DNA of 64,000 nt from an uncultured Sphingomonadales bacterium (GCA_903839675.1 CAIMDB010000028.1:1-64000); one strand, 5' to 3'; numbered from the stretch's first letter, positions 1 through 8,543 are shown. The notes: generated by a model from the sequence alone, not told the origin. A program made the numbers and translations.

Positions 1-550
1 CCCGTCGTCGGAAGGGGAGGTGGCTGTTTTCAGCCCGATTGTTCATCCAGCGGCCCATCTCACGAAGATACACATTGCCGAGCTCGCGCATGGCAGCCTG
101 GTAGGATCGCATACCATCGGTGACGATTGTCTCGGCTCGCCCATGGCGCTTCAAGGCCTTCTTCAGAAACGCCAAAGCAGCAGCTTTATCCCGCTTTCTC
201 GTCACGTAGCTCTCGAGAACCTCACCTTCGTGGTCGACTGCGCGCCACAGGTAATGCTGCTCCCCGTTGATCTTCACGAACACCTCGTCGAGGTGCCAGC
301 GCCAGTGACGGATCCCGCGCATCGCTTGCACCCGCTGGCGTCGGATATCGGCCGCAAACATTGGTCCGAACCGGTTCCACCAAAACCTCACGGTCTCGTG
401 GCAAATGTCGATCCCACGCTCGAATAGCAGATCCTCGACGTTCCGAAGGCTGAGCGGGAACCGCACATACATCATCACAACCAGGCGGATGACCTCCGGC
501 GAAGAGTTGAAATAGCGGAACGGACTGGCTGGTTTTCTGGGGCGGGGCAT
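1..550 (-). CDS. IS6-family transposase, 3' end cut by window edge
   Basis: This DDE transposase mobilises an IS6-type insertion sequence by replicative transposition. The reading frame opens at an ATG on the minus strand (bases 548-550) and runs off the window, giving the first 183 residues. A helix-turn-helix-like region lies at about residues 30-60. The acidic triad typical of the family is visible: D88 in LDEVF, D145 in VTDGM and E174 in RAENSH. IS6-family transposases are about 230-265 residues, so roughly the last quarter is missing. No frameshift or stop is seen in the visible part, so the copy could be intact. Confidence 0.9.
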   Translation of the reverse strand, partial: MPRPRKPASPFRYFNSSPEVIRLVVMMYVRFPLSLRNVEDLLFERGIDICHETVRFWWNRFGPMFAADIRRQRVQAMRGIRHWRWHLDEVFVKINGEQHYLWRAVDHEGEVLESYVTRKRDKAAALAFLKKALKRHGRAETIVTDGMRSYQAAMRELGNVYLREMGRWMNNRAENSHLPFRRR

Positions 551-589
551 GCCCTGTTGCTAATGGTCAGTGGCGGAGAGCGCCAGCCG

Positions 590-644
590 GTGCCTTTGCT
601 TTGACAAGACGCTTTCGCCCAACCGGTGCATTTGCTCTGACAAA
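590..644. repeat. Pair of near-identical 18-base direct repeats upstream of the transposase
   Basis: The sequences tgcctttgctttgacaag (590-607) and tgcatttgctctgacaaa (627-644) match at 15 of 18 positions, and the matching context continues into a shared CCGG/GGTGC stretch just before each copy. The spacing of 37 bases would suit transposase binding sites inside the terminal region or a duplicated element end. No function can be proved from sequence. Confidence 0.55.
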
Positions 645-647
645 GCC

Positions 648-805
648 CCTCCCCGGGGTTGCGCCGAGGGTGTGCGTTAAAATAGCAGCTACTTTTCAAG
701 ATTGTGGTGGGCTGTTGAGTTCGCAGAAAAGTGGGGCCCAAAGTGGGGCCGAGATTTCGCAATCGAATATAAACGCCCGTTTACAAGGAAATATTAGGGC
801 ATGAT
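648..805. other. Non-coding stretch between the IS end and tRNA-Ser
   Basis: No convincing gene is seen. The stretch is more AT-rich than its neighbours (aaaatagcag, aatcgaatat, caaggaaatatta) and holds a tandem 11-base repeat, aaagtggggcc, at 728-738 and 740-750. It lies immediately downstream of the 3' end of a tRNA gene, a common integration site. It could be the remains of an integrated element whose integrase was lost or displaced by the IS, but no integrase fragment is recognisable here. Confidence 0.4.
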
Positions 806-895
<90 letters not shown>

Positions 896-1015
896 GCAGA
901 GGCGGAACCGGAACCCAAAGGAGCCGGAGCCAGTCGAGGGCGGCGTTTAGCGAAGCAAGGTGCGCTGTGCAAGCGGGTGCTTGCGATTCTTCCGGCACGC
1001 ACTAGATTCAGGTTT

Positions 1016-1384
1016 ATGAGCACTTCACACCACAACAGCTTCGGTACCGATGCCCCTCCGGTATCCCACGCACGCTTCGGCATTGGGGACATCGTCCGCC
1101 ACCGCGTCTTTCCGTTTCGCGGGGTGATCTTTGATGTCGACCCAGTCTTTGCGAACAGCGAGGAATGGTACGATTCCATCCCGGAAGACATCCGCCCCTC
1201 CAAGGATCAGCCCTTCTACCATCTGCTCGCTGAGAACGGAGAGTCGAGCTATGTCGCTTATGTCAGCCAGCAGAATCTGGTCGCTGACGAGGAGGAGGGT
1301 CCAGTGGATCACCCGGAATTGCGACAGCTTTTTGGGGAGTTCAAAGACGGTCGCTACCCACTGAAGCGGGAATTGCGGCACTAA
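1016..1384 (+). CDS. hspQ: Heat shock protein HspQ
   Basis: HspQ is a small cytoplasmic stress protein. In enterobacteria it acts as a specificity enhancer for the Lon protease, and its fold is the YccV-like (hemimethylated-DNA-binding) domain. The 122 residues carry the family signature: FGIGDIVRHRVFPFRGVIFDVDP near residue 20 continues to EWYDSIP, then PFYHLLAE and YVAYVSQQNL. I chose the ATG at 1016 because homology begins shortly after it. An upstream in-frame ATG at 863 would add 51 residues read through the tRNA flank. No clear Shine-Dalgarno precedes the start. The gene converges on a large secreted-protein gene, with only 4 bases between their stops. Confidence 0.9.
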   Translation: MSTSHHNSFGTDAPPVSHARFGIGDIVRHRVFPFRGVIFDVDPVFANSEEWYDSIPEDIRPSKDQPFYHLLAENGESSYVAYVSQQNLVADEEEGPVDHPELRQLFGEFKDGRYPLKRELRH

Positions 1385-1388
1385 TTCC

Positions 1389-3380
1389 TTATTGGATGAG
1401 GGCGTTGAACAACAGCGCCATGGCCGCCCCACTTGTGAGTGAAGACGTCAGCATGATGATGGTGCCAGCAGAGAAGCTCGCGCCGACAGCATCGCTATCA
1501 TCGGCACCAATGTTATTGTCATCCTCGACAGTGGCGGCACCCGCGCAGCTTGTGCCGGACCGCATCGAACCGGCCACATAGCCCAATTGCGCAGGCAGAC
1601 TGTCCGTTGCAATCACAGTCGTTGCGGTGGCCGGGCCGCCGTTGCTGACCAGAATGCAATAGCTGATCGTGGCGCCGGGGATCATCTTGGGGTTGGTGGT
1701 GCCATTCACCGGATCGCTAAGTATCGAACTGGTTTTAGCCACCGCGATCGCAGCCCGCTGCACGCTGAAGGCAATTTCATCGACATTGTAGAAGTTGGCC
1801 TGCGTTTCCGCCGCCGCGCCGGAACCGGGTCCGCGGATGAGGCCTGCAAGCGCCCCGATCGTGCTTGTGGAGCCATCGCGGCCATAGACGCGCAGCGTCC
1901 AGCCCCCGCTGGTCGGCGCACTTAAGGGGATGGTGGGGGCAGGCTCTGCGGGCAGGAGCCCGTCATTGGTCCAAAACGCATCCCCGGCCACGGCGTCGCC
2001 GTGCGTGCCATCATTGTACAGCAGGAAGTCCGTGCCGACGGACGTGTTGGTATTGTCAAAAACACGCGCGATCATCGGCGCGGTTGGGTGCGTCGGCGTC
2101 GCATCCACCTGCACCGTCGTCGCCAAAATCTGGCCGGGCGCATAGACGCCGCCTGTGGCAGGGCCGGTGATGTTCACGCCAAAGGCCTGAGGGGCACCCA
2201 AGGTCGCGGTGACAACCGACCATTCCACATCGTCGATGTGGAACCAGCTTTTGTAAAGGATGGTATGACTTGTCGTGATCCGCAACGTCACCGTCTGTCC
2301 GGCAAAGGCCGCGAGCGAGACGGAGCGGGTCCACCAAGGTTCGGCCGCATAGGGCACCGTCATGCCCTGCTGGTGGACCTGATTGGTCGTCATGTCGAAG
2401 CCGTTATAATGGCGGTAGCCAAACTCCGTCGCCGACGCTTGGTTTGTGCCATAGTTCGGGCTGAAAGGGACCGTTGCATAGCTGCCCAACGTCGGGCCGA
2501 CGATCTCAGTCGTGGTCGTACCGACGATCTGGATGCGGATATAATCCCAGCTATTGCTGCCGTTCACATTGCTGTCCCACCCTTCAGGGCGCCAACGCAG
2601 GGAGAAATTGCCGGGCGTCGTCGCAGGCACTGTAATGGTTTTTTCTAGCGTGATCCGGTTCTGGCCGGTGCCCACTTCATTGTTGGTGCGCGCGCCGAGA
2701 ATGTAAGAGAATTGGCCCGTGCGCGGTGTACCATCGGTTGTGCGGGGGCTGCTGATCAGGTTCGTGCCATCAGACGTGATGGACGGGTTTTCGCTGGGGC
2801 GGATTTCAGAATCGAGCGTCGCTTCAACTTTGTTGGCAAGCGACCAACCGGGGGGAAGCGCGGTCCCCGCCCCGCCTCTTTCAAAGTTGCCGTTGATAGG
2901 CGTTTGCGGGTTGGCAGGTTTGGCGCCGTTCTGCGTGATGTCGAAATAAAGGAAATAGGTCGTCGCACCGGCATCTTGCAGGATGAAGCGCACCTCGCCG
3001 CGCGCATTGCCCATCGCGTCTGTGGCATCCGCAAAAACCGAATCGGTAAACTCTTGCGTCGTGGCTATGGCACCGGTGGATCGGACGACGCGGGGGCTGT
3101 TCACATCAAACGCGCCCGTCACCCCCATTGTGGTGAGCAGGGCCTGAAAATCGACATCAAACTTAACGGTGGAATTGACGGTAGCCCCGGCCGGGACATT
3201 GATCGCGACACGGTAATGCCAATCGGGCGTGGCACCGACGCTGTTCTGGTCCCACCAGATAGGCGTCGCCCGCAGATCGGCGCGGGCAGGCGACACCGGC
3301 GCTATGATAAGCGCCAGTGCCAGCCAAATCCGCAAAAGCTGCCCCAGATGACGAGCCACAACCAAACTCCAAAACCACAT
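1389..3380 (-). CDS. Large secreted protein with C-terminal DUF11-like domain
   Basis: The 663-residue product begins with a hydrophobic segment (residues 13-34, ending PARA), consistent with a signal peptide, so it is probably exported or surface-located. The body is rich in Thr, Ser, Gly and Asn, as in beta-sandwich extracellular proteins. The middle region (about 150-390) resembles carbohydrate- or adhesin-type jelly-roll modules in composition. The C-terminal part, from about residue 545 (AVAKTSSILSDPVNG, then YCILVSNGGPATAT), resembles the DUF11 repeat of cell-surface proteins. I do not recognise the whole protein. Its closest relatives are probably family-restricted surface proteins. 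It is monocistronic, between hspQ and rplU. Confidence 0.7.
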   Translation of the reverse strand: MWFWSLVVARHLGQLLRIWLALALIIAPVSPARADLRATPIWWDQNSVGATPDWHYRVAINVPAGATVNSTVKFDVDFQALLTTMGVTGAFDVNSPRVVRSTGAIATTQEFTDSVFADATDAMGNARGEVRFILQDAGATTYFLYFDITQNGAKPANPQTPINGNFERGGAGTALPPGWSLANKVEATLDSEIRPSENPSITSDGTNLISSPRTTDGTPRTGQFSYILGARTNNEVGTGQNRITLEKTITVPATTPGNFSLRWRPEGWDSNVNGSNSWDYIRIQIVGTTTTEIVGPTLGSYATVPFSPNYGTNQASATEFGYRHYNGFDMTTNQVHQQGMTVPYAAEPWWTRSVSLAAFAGQTVTLRITTSHTILYKSWFHIDDVEWSVVTATLGAPQAFGVNITGPATGGVYAPGQILATTVQVDATPTHPTAPMIARVFDNTNTSVGTDFLLYNDGTHGDAVAGDAFWTNDGLLPAEPAPTIPLSAPTSGGWTLRVYGRDGSTSTIGALAGLIRGPGSGAAAETQANFYNVDEIAFSVQRAAIAVAKTSSILSDPVNGTTNPKMIPGATISYCILVSNGGPATATTVIATDSLPAQLGYVAGSMRSGTSCAGAATVEDDNNIGADDSDAVGASFSAGTIIMLTSSLTSGAAMALLFNALIQ

Positions 3381-3613
3381 CCCCAGCTACGGCGCGCCAC
3401 GCCGCATCAAAGATGGTGACATTAAAATCCGTTATGGCGTATTTACAGTAAACGAAACGTTACTCCGGCGGGGCCGCTCCATTGAAAGATGGCGCTTAGC
3501 GGTTGACAGAATCGTGAGGCCTCTCTAGCGAACCCGCTTCCGCGCCGAGGCACTGCCTACCGGTGATGACCTTTGCGCGGCATCGAAGCTTATAGAAGAA
3601 GTGATAGATAGCC

Positions 3614-4018
3614 ATGTTCGCAATCGTGCGCACTGGCGGCAAGCAGTACCGCGTCGCCGCCGGAGACAAGATCGTCGTTGAGAAGCTCGCTGGTGAAGCG
3701 GGTGACACGGTGACGCTGGATGACGTCCTTTTCGCAAGCGATGCTGGCGAAGTGAAGCCGACCACAGGCCTTTCGGTCTCTGCCGAAATCCTGACACAGG
3801 GTCGCGGTGACAAGGTCATCGTCTTCAAGAAGCGTCGTCGTCACAATTATCGTCGTCGCAATGGCCACCGCCAGAGCCTGACGGTTTTGAAGATTCTCGC
3901 TGTCGGCGCGCCTGCAAAGGCCGCACCGAAAAAGGCAGCAGCTGCACCCGTTGAGGCCGCCGCTGAAGCCAAGCCCGCCAAGAAGCCAGCGGCCAAAAAA
4001 GCCGCCGCGGCAGAATAA
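3614..4018 (+). CDS. rplU: 50S ribosomal protein L21
   Basis: L21 is a large-subunit protein that binds 23S rRNA. The start [14 protein letters not shown] and the motif [16 protein letters not shown] are diagnostic. At 134 residues it is longer than the ~103-residue E. coli protein because of an Ala/Lys/Pro-rich tail (from about residue 100), common in alphaproteobacteria. It is followed after 13 bases by rpmA, the conserved partner. A perfect TTGACA lies at 3503-3508 upstream, but I could not find a convincing -10 box with it. Confidence 0.97.
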   Translation: MFAIVRTGGKQYRVAAGDKIVVEKLAGEAGDTVTLDDVLFASDAGEVKPTTGLSVSAEILTQGRGDKVIVFKKRRRHNYRRRNGHRQSLTVLKILAVGAPAKAAPKKAAAAPVEAAAEAKPAKKPAAKKAAAAE

Positions 4019-4031
4019 GGAGTAACGGACC

Positions 4032-4301
4032 ATGGCACATAAAAAGGCAGGTGGTTCCTCACGCAACGGCCGCGACTCAGCGGGCCGTCGTTTGGGCGTC
4101 AAAAAGTTTGGTGGCGAAACTGTCCTCGCCGGCAACATCATCGTGCGTCAGCGCGGCACACGCGTCTATCCGGGCGTGAATGTCGGCTGTGGCCGTGATC
4201 ACACGCTGTTCGCCACCTCAGGTGGTCGCGTGCGATTCCATGAAGGCCGCCAAGGTCGCAAGTATGTGTCGGTCGACGCGCTTGCGATGGCAGCCGAATA
4301 A
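4032..4301 (+). CDS. rpmA: 50S ribosomal protein L27
   Basis: L27 sits at the peptidyl-transferase centre of the large subunit. The 89-residue product has the classic start [18 protein letters not shown], followed by LGVKKFGGE and [10 protein letters not shown]. Unlike Firmicutes L27 there is no N-terminal extension to be cleaved. An AAGGAG-type ribosome-binding site lies just upstream of the ATG. The gene is co-transcribed with rplU and followed by a strong intrinsic terminator. The GTPase gene obg, often next in line, is not found here. Confidence 0.98.
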   Translation: MAHKKAGGSSRNGRDSAGRRLGVKKFGGETVLAGNIIVRQRGTRVYPGVNVGCGRDHTLFATSGGRVRFHEGRQGRKYVSVDALAMAAE

Positions 4302-4363
4302 ACGGCGATCCATATCCGGGTCGCCCTTGGGTGGCCCGATAGCCTGACTTGATCAGGCACGAA

Positions 4364-4410
4364 GGGAGACGGGACCACCCCCATAGGGCGGTCCGGCTCC
4401 CTTTTTCTTT
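4364..4410 (+). terminator. Intrinsic terminator of rplU-rpmA
   Basis: The transcript folds as GGGAG, a small internal loop, GGACC, a mismatch, CCC, then a CCATA loop and the matching strand GGG-GGTCC-CTCCC (ending at 4401). It is followed directly by TTTTTCTTTT. Stem strength and U-tract are typical of rho-independent termination. Confidence 0.88.
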
Positions 4411-4526
4411 TCTCTCTTCAACCGTCTGTCCCGATCACGGCACATGTGCCCGTTCGGGGCGTTTAATTGTCCCGCAGCCGTCACATCTTGGCGGTAGCGG
4501 GGCCCGGAACGAAGGAGAAATTCGAC

Positions 4527-5093
4527 ATGTTCGCAAGAACAGAGCGCTTATTGCTCAGGCCCGGTTGGGAAGACGATGCGGCAGCCCTGCATGAAGCCAT
4601 TGCCCATGAGGCCGTGGCCATGAAGCTGTCGCGCCTTCCCTGGCCCTATACCCTTGAGGATGCCCAGACCTTCCTCGCCGCCCAAAGGCAGCGGGAGGCA
4701 CCACATATGCTGATTTTCGCGCGCACCGCCGGAAAGCCAAAGCTTATCGGTGGAATCGGTCTCGACACGTCTGGCTGCACTGCCGAACTCGGCTACTGGA
4801 TCTCGCCGCCCTATTGGGGTCTTGGATTCGCGACAGAGGCGGCACGGGCCGTGGTCGATATGGCGCGGGAGTCCCTGCCATGCCGCAAGGTCGTCGCAAG
4901 GCATTTCGTCGACAACCCGGCGTCGGGCAATGTCCTGCGCAAGCTTGGCTTCCAGCGCAGCAACCGCCTGATTGCCAGGCCGTGTCTTGCGCGTGGTATT
5001 GATGTGCCGTGCTTGGATTATGAGCTGGCCTTCGCCGAACAAGGCGATTGTCCGGATGATAATATGGACGGGCGCGCCCTACTCGCGGCCTAG
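4527..5093 (+). CDS. GNAT-family N-acetyltransferase (RimJ/RimL-like)
   Basis: The 188-residue protein is a GCN5-related acetyltransferase that transfers acetyl from acetyl-CoA to an amine. The start MFARTERLLLRPG is typical of the RimJ/RimL subgroup. The acetyl-CoA-binding region is around residues 85-110 (IGLDTSG, ELGYWISPPYWGLGFATEA), and the VDNPAS-NVLRKLGF motif follows. An AAGGAG site at 4512-4517 supports the ATG at 4527 over the upstream in-frame ATG at 4467. The substrate cannot be told from sequence; ribosomal proteins, antibiotics and small amines are all possible. Confidence 0.85.
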   Translation: MFARTERLLLRPGWEDDAAALHEAIAHEAVAMKLSRLPWPYTLEDAQTFLAAQRQREAPHMLIFARTAGKPKLIGGIGLDTSGCTAELGYWISPPYWGLGFATEAARAVVDMARESLPCRKVVARHFVDNPASGNVLRKLGFQRSNRLIARPCLARGIDVPCLDYELAFAEQGDCPDDNMDGRALLAA

Positions 5094-5169
5094 ATTGTCT
5101 GCCGACACCCTTGACGCACGGCCGTTTTGCTCCGACGTGGGGGCATTGGTCGCAGGGTGAGGTAAAGGC

Positions 5170-5844
5170 GTGAACGACGCAGCGCAGGAAAAGCGTCTGT
5201 CGGCCATTTGTGCCGCGTTCGGCTGCACGCCGGACATTGCGCGCGTCGTAGATGGGCTCACCCAGCTTGTCCAAACCGAGCCTGAAGGCACGATCATCTG
5301 GGCCGGTGAAGCCGCCCCGTTCGTCTTTCTCCTTGTCGAGGGCCGTGCACAGGCCGTGGTCTACTCAGCACAGGGCCAACTCGTCCTGCTCGACACCTAT
5401 GCTGCCGGCGACATCTTTGGCGAAGTCGACGTCGTCGGCACCCGTGCCTCATGGGATCAGGTGATCGCCGTCACCCCAGTCGAGTCTGCGCGCTTGCGGC
5501 AGCAAGATTTCGTCATGCTGCTGGAAACGCACCCCTCGCTCGCCATGGCGGTGCTGCGGCAGGTGACCGCGCGGCTCAGCCGCACGTCGCGCCGGATGAT
5601 CGAGCGGACCACCCTGTCCGCCACCGGCCGCATCTACGCCGAGTTGCTCCGACAGGCTGGCGAAGGAGATGGCCGCACCATCCGCCCCGTCCCGGCGATG
5701 ACCGAACTCGCGCTGATTGTGCAATCGACGCGCGAAACAGTGTCGCGCACCATCAATGATCTGGAACGGCGCGGTTACATCACCCGCGACAAGGACGCCC
5801 TGATGATCGTCGCCCCGCACCGTGTGCAGGAATTGATTATTTAA
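5170..5844 (+). CDS. Crp/Fnr-family transcriptional regulator
   Basis: This 224-residue regulator has a cyclic-nucleotide-binding-like beta-barrel (about residues 20-125, with PFVFLLVEGRA and AAGDIFGEVD), a dimerisation helix, and a C-terminal Crp-type winged helix (about 145-220). The recognition helix region is STRETVSRTINDLERRGYI. It has no cysteines arranged for an FNR-type Fe-S cluster, so oxygen sensing of that kind is unlikely; the effector is unknown. The start is GTG at 5170, after a GAGGTAAAG ribosome-binding site. Its stop overlaps the convergent Rrf2-type gene by 4 bases. Confidence 0.88.
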   Translation: MNDAAQEKRLSAICAAFGCTPDIARVVDGLTQLVQTEPEGTIIWAGEAAPFVFLLVEGRAQAVVYSAQGQLVLLDTYAAGDIFGEVDVVGTRASWDQVIAVTPVESARLRQQDFVMLLETHPSLAMAVLRQVTARLSRTSRRMIERTTLSATGRIYAELLRQAGEGDGRTIRPVPAMTELALIVQSTRETVSRTINDLERRGYITRDKDALMIVAPHRVQELII

Positions 5845-6269
5845 GCGGAAAAATCCCCGGCCACCGCAGCGGCTAAGCTCGTGCCATCCAATATCCGTGC
5901 TGTATCATCGCGCACGATGGTCATGGCGCGGCGGATTTCGCAGGTGGCTTCGTCCTTGCAGTCCTTGCAGCGCTTGTAGGCGGTGCGGCTGACGCAGGGG
6001 ACGAGCGCGAGCGGGCCTTCGATCACACGAATGATGTCACCGAACGAGATCAGTTCCGGCGGGCGCGCCAGATGGAAGCCGCCCTGCTTGCCGCGCGTGC
6101 TGACAACCAGATTGGCGTTCTTCAATTCAGTCAGGATGATTTCGAGAAACTTGCGCGGGACAACCGCTTCGGCGGCAATGTGGCTCATCGGGACCGGCGG
6201 GCCACCCGCCGTTTCGCGCGCCAAAAGGATCATGGCGCGCAGTCCGTAGCGGGAACGTTGGGTGAGCAT
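5841..6269 (-). CDS. Rrf2-family (IscR-like) transcriptional regulator
   Basis: The 142-residue protein has the N-terminal winged helix of the Rrf2 family (MLTQRSRYGLRAMILLA, then the recognition region PRKFLEIILTELKNANLV and the wing RGKQGGF). The C-terminal half carries C92, C101, C104 and C110. This is a cluster-ligand arrangement like that of IscR/NsrR/RirA relatives, so it probably senses Fe-S status, iron or a redox signal. It is not next to isc or suf genes in this window. A perfect 21-base palindrome 11 bases upstream of its ATG suggests autoregulation. Confidence 0.9.
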   Translation of the reverse strand: MLTQRSRYGLRAMILLARETAGGPPVPMSHIAAEAVVPRKFLEIILTELKNANLVVSTRGKQGGFHLARPPELISFGDIIRVIEGPLALVPCVSRTAYKRCKDCKDEATCEIRRAMTIVRDDTARILDGTSLAAAVAGDFSA

Positions 6270-6279
6270 GTGAAATAAC

Positions 6280-6300
6280 CTAATGTCTAGTAGACATTAG
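6280..6300. promoter_or_regulatory. Perfect palindromic operator between the Rrf2 regulator and tmRNA
   Basis: The arms ctaatgtcta (6280-6289) and tagacattag (6291-6300) are exact inverted copies around a single G at 6290. The site sits immediately upstream of the Rrf2-type gene and also just upstream of the tmRNA gene on the other strand. A dimeric Rrf2 regulator is the obvious candidate ligand, and autoregulation is the usual arrangement in this family. Confidence 0.75.
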
Positions 6301-6311
6301 AGCAACCCCGA

Positions 6312-6712
6312 TGGGGACTTAACTTTTAAGATGTGCGCCCCTATATCCGTTTTGCCGGGTTCGCCCGGCTATGGTGATAAATTGTGCCGTGTAATAGATG
6401 CAGCGGACCCGGGGGCGGTACCCGGCGGCTCCACCATTTGCCCCGCTTTTCGCAGGGCACATGACGGGGCCGAAACAGCATCGACGTGTGTTGAAAGACG
6501 GTGTTTTTACCCGGCCTGAATGAGCCGTAAAACCGTTCAAAACCTATAAGTGCCAACGATAACGAAGCACTTGCTCTGGCTGCATAACTAAGGGCCTTCG
6601 TGGCCTGAAGTTATCCAAATAGAACACGGTGGGGACTGCGCCGGGTAACAGAAGCAGAAACCGGCGGCCTGGGGGTGCCGAGCAACAGAAACCCCCACCT
6701 TCCCTTCTTGCA
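6312..6712 (+). ncRNA. ssrA: Transfer-messenger RNA, circularly permuted two-piece form
   Basis: tmRNA rescues stalled ribosomes and tags the nascent peptide for degradation. The order is permuted, as in alphaproteobacteria. The acceptor piece comes first, with its T arm (CCGGG...CCCGG) and 3' end CGGCTCC-A-CCA at 6426-6436. After an excised linker (about 6437-6465), the coding piece begins with GGGGCCG at 6466, which pairs with CGGCTCC of the acceptor. The tag frame at 6552-6584 reads ANDNEALALAA and stops with TAA at 6585-6587. GC-rich pseudoknot-like pairings follow to about 6700. The outer ends are estimates. Its 3' end abuts the stop of the convergent membrane-protein gene. Confidence 0.9.
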
Positions 6713-6724
6713 CCTGAACCAAGC

Positions 6725-8491
6725 TCAGTCCTTGGCGACGCGCCACATGCGGTAGGGCGAGTCGGCAGGAAGCGGCACCGGCGTCAGCCAGTCCGGCGCG
6801 ATGCCTTTTTCAAGCCGAGCGTAGAGGCCATTGCGCGCCGCCTTGCGGTGGTTGGTCGCCTCCGGACTGTTTACGCAAATCAGCACATAATCGGAATGAT
6901 GCGCTCGGATGATGGGACGTGCCACGTCGGGCGACCCGCGAAACACATGATAGACATCCGAAATCGCATCGCCGTTGCGGTGGTAAGGCCCGGTAATCGC
7001 CTTGTGCGGCGTCATGGCAATGAGGCGCGGGCCGAGATCAACAAAGGTAAAGACGACGCCCGGCGGCAGCTTGGCAATCGGACGCAACGCAGAGAGCGTC
7101 GGACAGCGGGCATCGGCGCTGTTCACAGCCGCCAGCTTGGCTGACGTCTGCTGGAGAGGGGCGAAGGTGAAAACAAAGTTCACAATCAGGCCTGAGATCA
7201 CAAGGAAGGACAGGATCACACCGAACACCCGAACGACAAAGCGGGAGGAGCGGGCAAAACGCGGCACGAAATGCCAAGCGAGCGCCGTCGCCCCGGGCAC
7301 GGCGAGCAACTGCGCCCCGGCGCCCGCCCGCGTCTGCCACAAGAGCAGGCAGACCGACGCTAAATTGAGCAGCGCAAACGGCCCCCAGAGCAGAACATGA
7401 TCCCGGTCCCGCCGGAGCATCCAGACACTGCCGATCAAGCCCATCACCGGCAGCGCCGCCGTTGACATCGCGGTCTTCAGCGTCTGTTCGTAGAGCGGCT
7501 TCACTTCGCGGATGTTGACGAACCACATCTGGTAAAGCTCATCCGAGATGCCTTCCGGTCGTCCAAGGCATTGCGGCCAAGCGAGCACAAAGGCCCCAAC
7601 GATGACTGCGCCACCCAAAGACGCCGCCGCCAATCGCGCCCATGGCTGCGCTGCGCGCAGATAGGACAGCAAGACGATGACGCCCCCCGCCAGCACCATG
7701 ACCGAGAGCCAGACCGGCGACAGCGCGTCGCAACGCGGTGCGCGGTTCGCTTCTGACGCGAAAATGAGGAAGCCCAGCGCCGTGCCCGCAGCAAGAGCGA
7801 TGCCATAAGCCCGAATGAGCGGCGCTTCCCGCTGATCGAGTATCCAGCGCAGCGCACAGAACCCGCCCGCCAGCGCCAGATAGGGCAGCATCTCCAACCC
7901 GATGGAAAGCGAGGCCGCAGAGGCCAGCCCCACCGTAAGCCCGCCACGCACGCGCCGCCCATCCACCAGCCCCGCCAGCGTCAGCGCAAGGAAGGCCAGT
8001 TGCCAGCCATGATGGTCAATCCGCGTCGGCATGAACATGTTCATCGTCGACGGCGCACAAATGAGGAGAGCAGCGGCAAAGGCCCATGCCCTTTTGTCCA
8101 CGAGCCGCCGGGCCGTGAGGCATATGCCCATCATCGCAACACCAAAGGGCAGCATGGGGGCGATTGCGACAGCTGCCTTTTCCGCCACCAGCGCGCCGAA
8201 GAAGGGTTTCACGATAAGGATGATGGCCGCGATCGGCAGGTCCACCAGCCGCGACCAGTGAACGTCGATCCCGACCGGCGGATTGAGCCTGTACTGGCGC
8301 AGATCATACCATCCCTGCCCGCCCAGCCAGCTTTCCACCTGCGCCAACCGCAGGTTATCATCGGTGTCGGCAAGGATGAGGAAGTCGATGTTCGCCCAGC
8401 GAAAAGCGACAAGGGCACAGCACATCAGCAGCCAGATCGACAGCATCCAACGCTTCCAGTGCGCGTCGTCGTGAGGATTGCCTGTTTGCAT
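6725..8491 (-). CDS. GT-C-type polytopic membrane glycosyltransferase-like protein
   Basis: The 588-residue protein has about a dozen hydrophobic segments. After the first membrane helix comes an acidic loop, ILADTDDNLRLAQVESWLGG, then YRLNPPVGIDVHWSRLVDLP. Such loops, with acidic residues after helix 1, are typical of GT-C enzymes that use polyprenyl-phosphate-linked sugars (STT3/AglB, ArnT/PMT types). A further polar motif, PTRIDHHGWQ, lies near residue 155. It is divergent from gtrA with 52 bases between starts, and belongs functionally with the GT2 and GtrA genes. Sugar and acceptor are unknown. Confidence 0.65.
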   Translation of the reverse strand: MQTGNPHDDAHWKRWMLSIWLLMCCALVAFRWANIDFLILADTDDNLRLAQVESWLGGQGWYDLRQYRLNPPVGIDVHWSRLVDLPIAAIILIVKPFFGALVAEKAAVAIAPMLPFGVAMMGICLTARRLVDKRAWAFAAALLICAPSTMNMFMPTRIDHHGWQLAFLALTLAGLVDGRRVRGGLTVGLASAASLSIGLEMLPYLALAGGFCALRWILDQREAPLIRAYGIALAAGTALGFLIFASEANRAPRCDALSPVWLSVMVLAGGVIVLLSYLRAAQPWARLAAASLGGAVIVGAFVLAWPQCLGRPEGISDELYQMWFVNIREVKPLYEQTLKTAMSTAALPVMGLIGSVWMLRRDRDHVLLWGPFALLNLASVCLLLWQTRAGAGAQLLAVPGATALAWHFVPRFARSSRFVVRVFGVILSFLVISGLIVNFVFTFAPLQQTSAKLAAVNSADARCPTLSALRPIAKLPPGVVFTFVDLGPRLIAMTPHKAITGPYHRNGDAISDVYHVFRGSPDVARPIIRAHHSDYVLICVNSPEATNHRKAARNGLYARLEKGIAPDWLTPVPLPADSPYRMWRVAKD

Positions 8492-8543
8492 GCGCTAGAA
8501 ACCGCCCTTAAAGGCTCGGCGCGAAAGGGCAAGCGGGGCCAGT

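Larger units (their letters stand above)
1..647 (-). mobile_element. IS6-family insertion sequence, partial, with candidate terminal repeat
   Basis: The transposase and its upstream flank form the visible end of the element. The sequence at 631-647, read on the minus strand as GGCTTTGTCAGAGCAAA, resembles the short G-rich tips of IS6-family elements (for example GGCTCTGTTGCAAA in IS6100), so I take 647 as the likely outer end. A second related sequence at 590-607 makes the exact boundary uncertain. The other end and any target duplication lie outside the window. Confidence 0.6.

Noticed and set aside
980-1008. CTTG...CTAGATT as a heat-shock promoter for hspQ
   Set aside because: The -35-like CTTG is present but the -10 sequence does not fit either the enterobacterial or the alphaproteobacterial RpoH pattern well enough.
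3503-3531. TTGACA plus TAGCGA as a housekeeping promoter for rplU
   Set aside because: The -35 box is perfect, but the -10 candidate matches TATAAT at only two positions.
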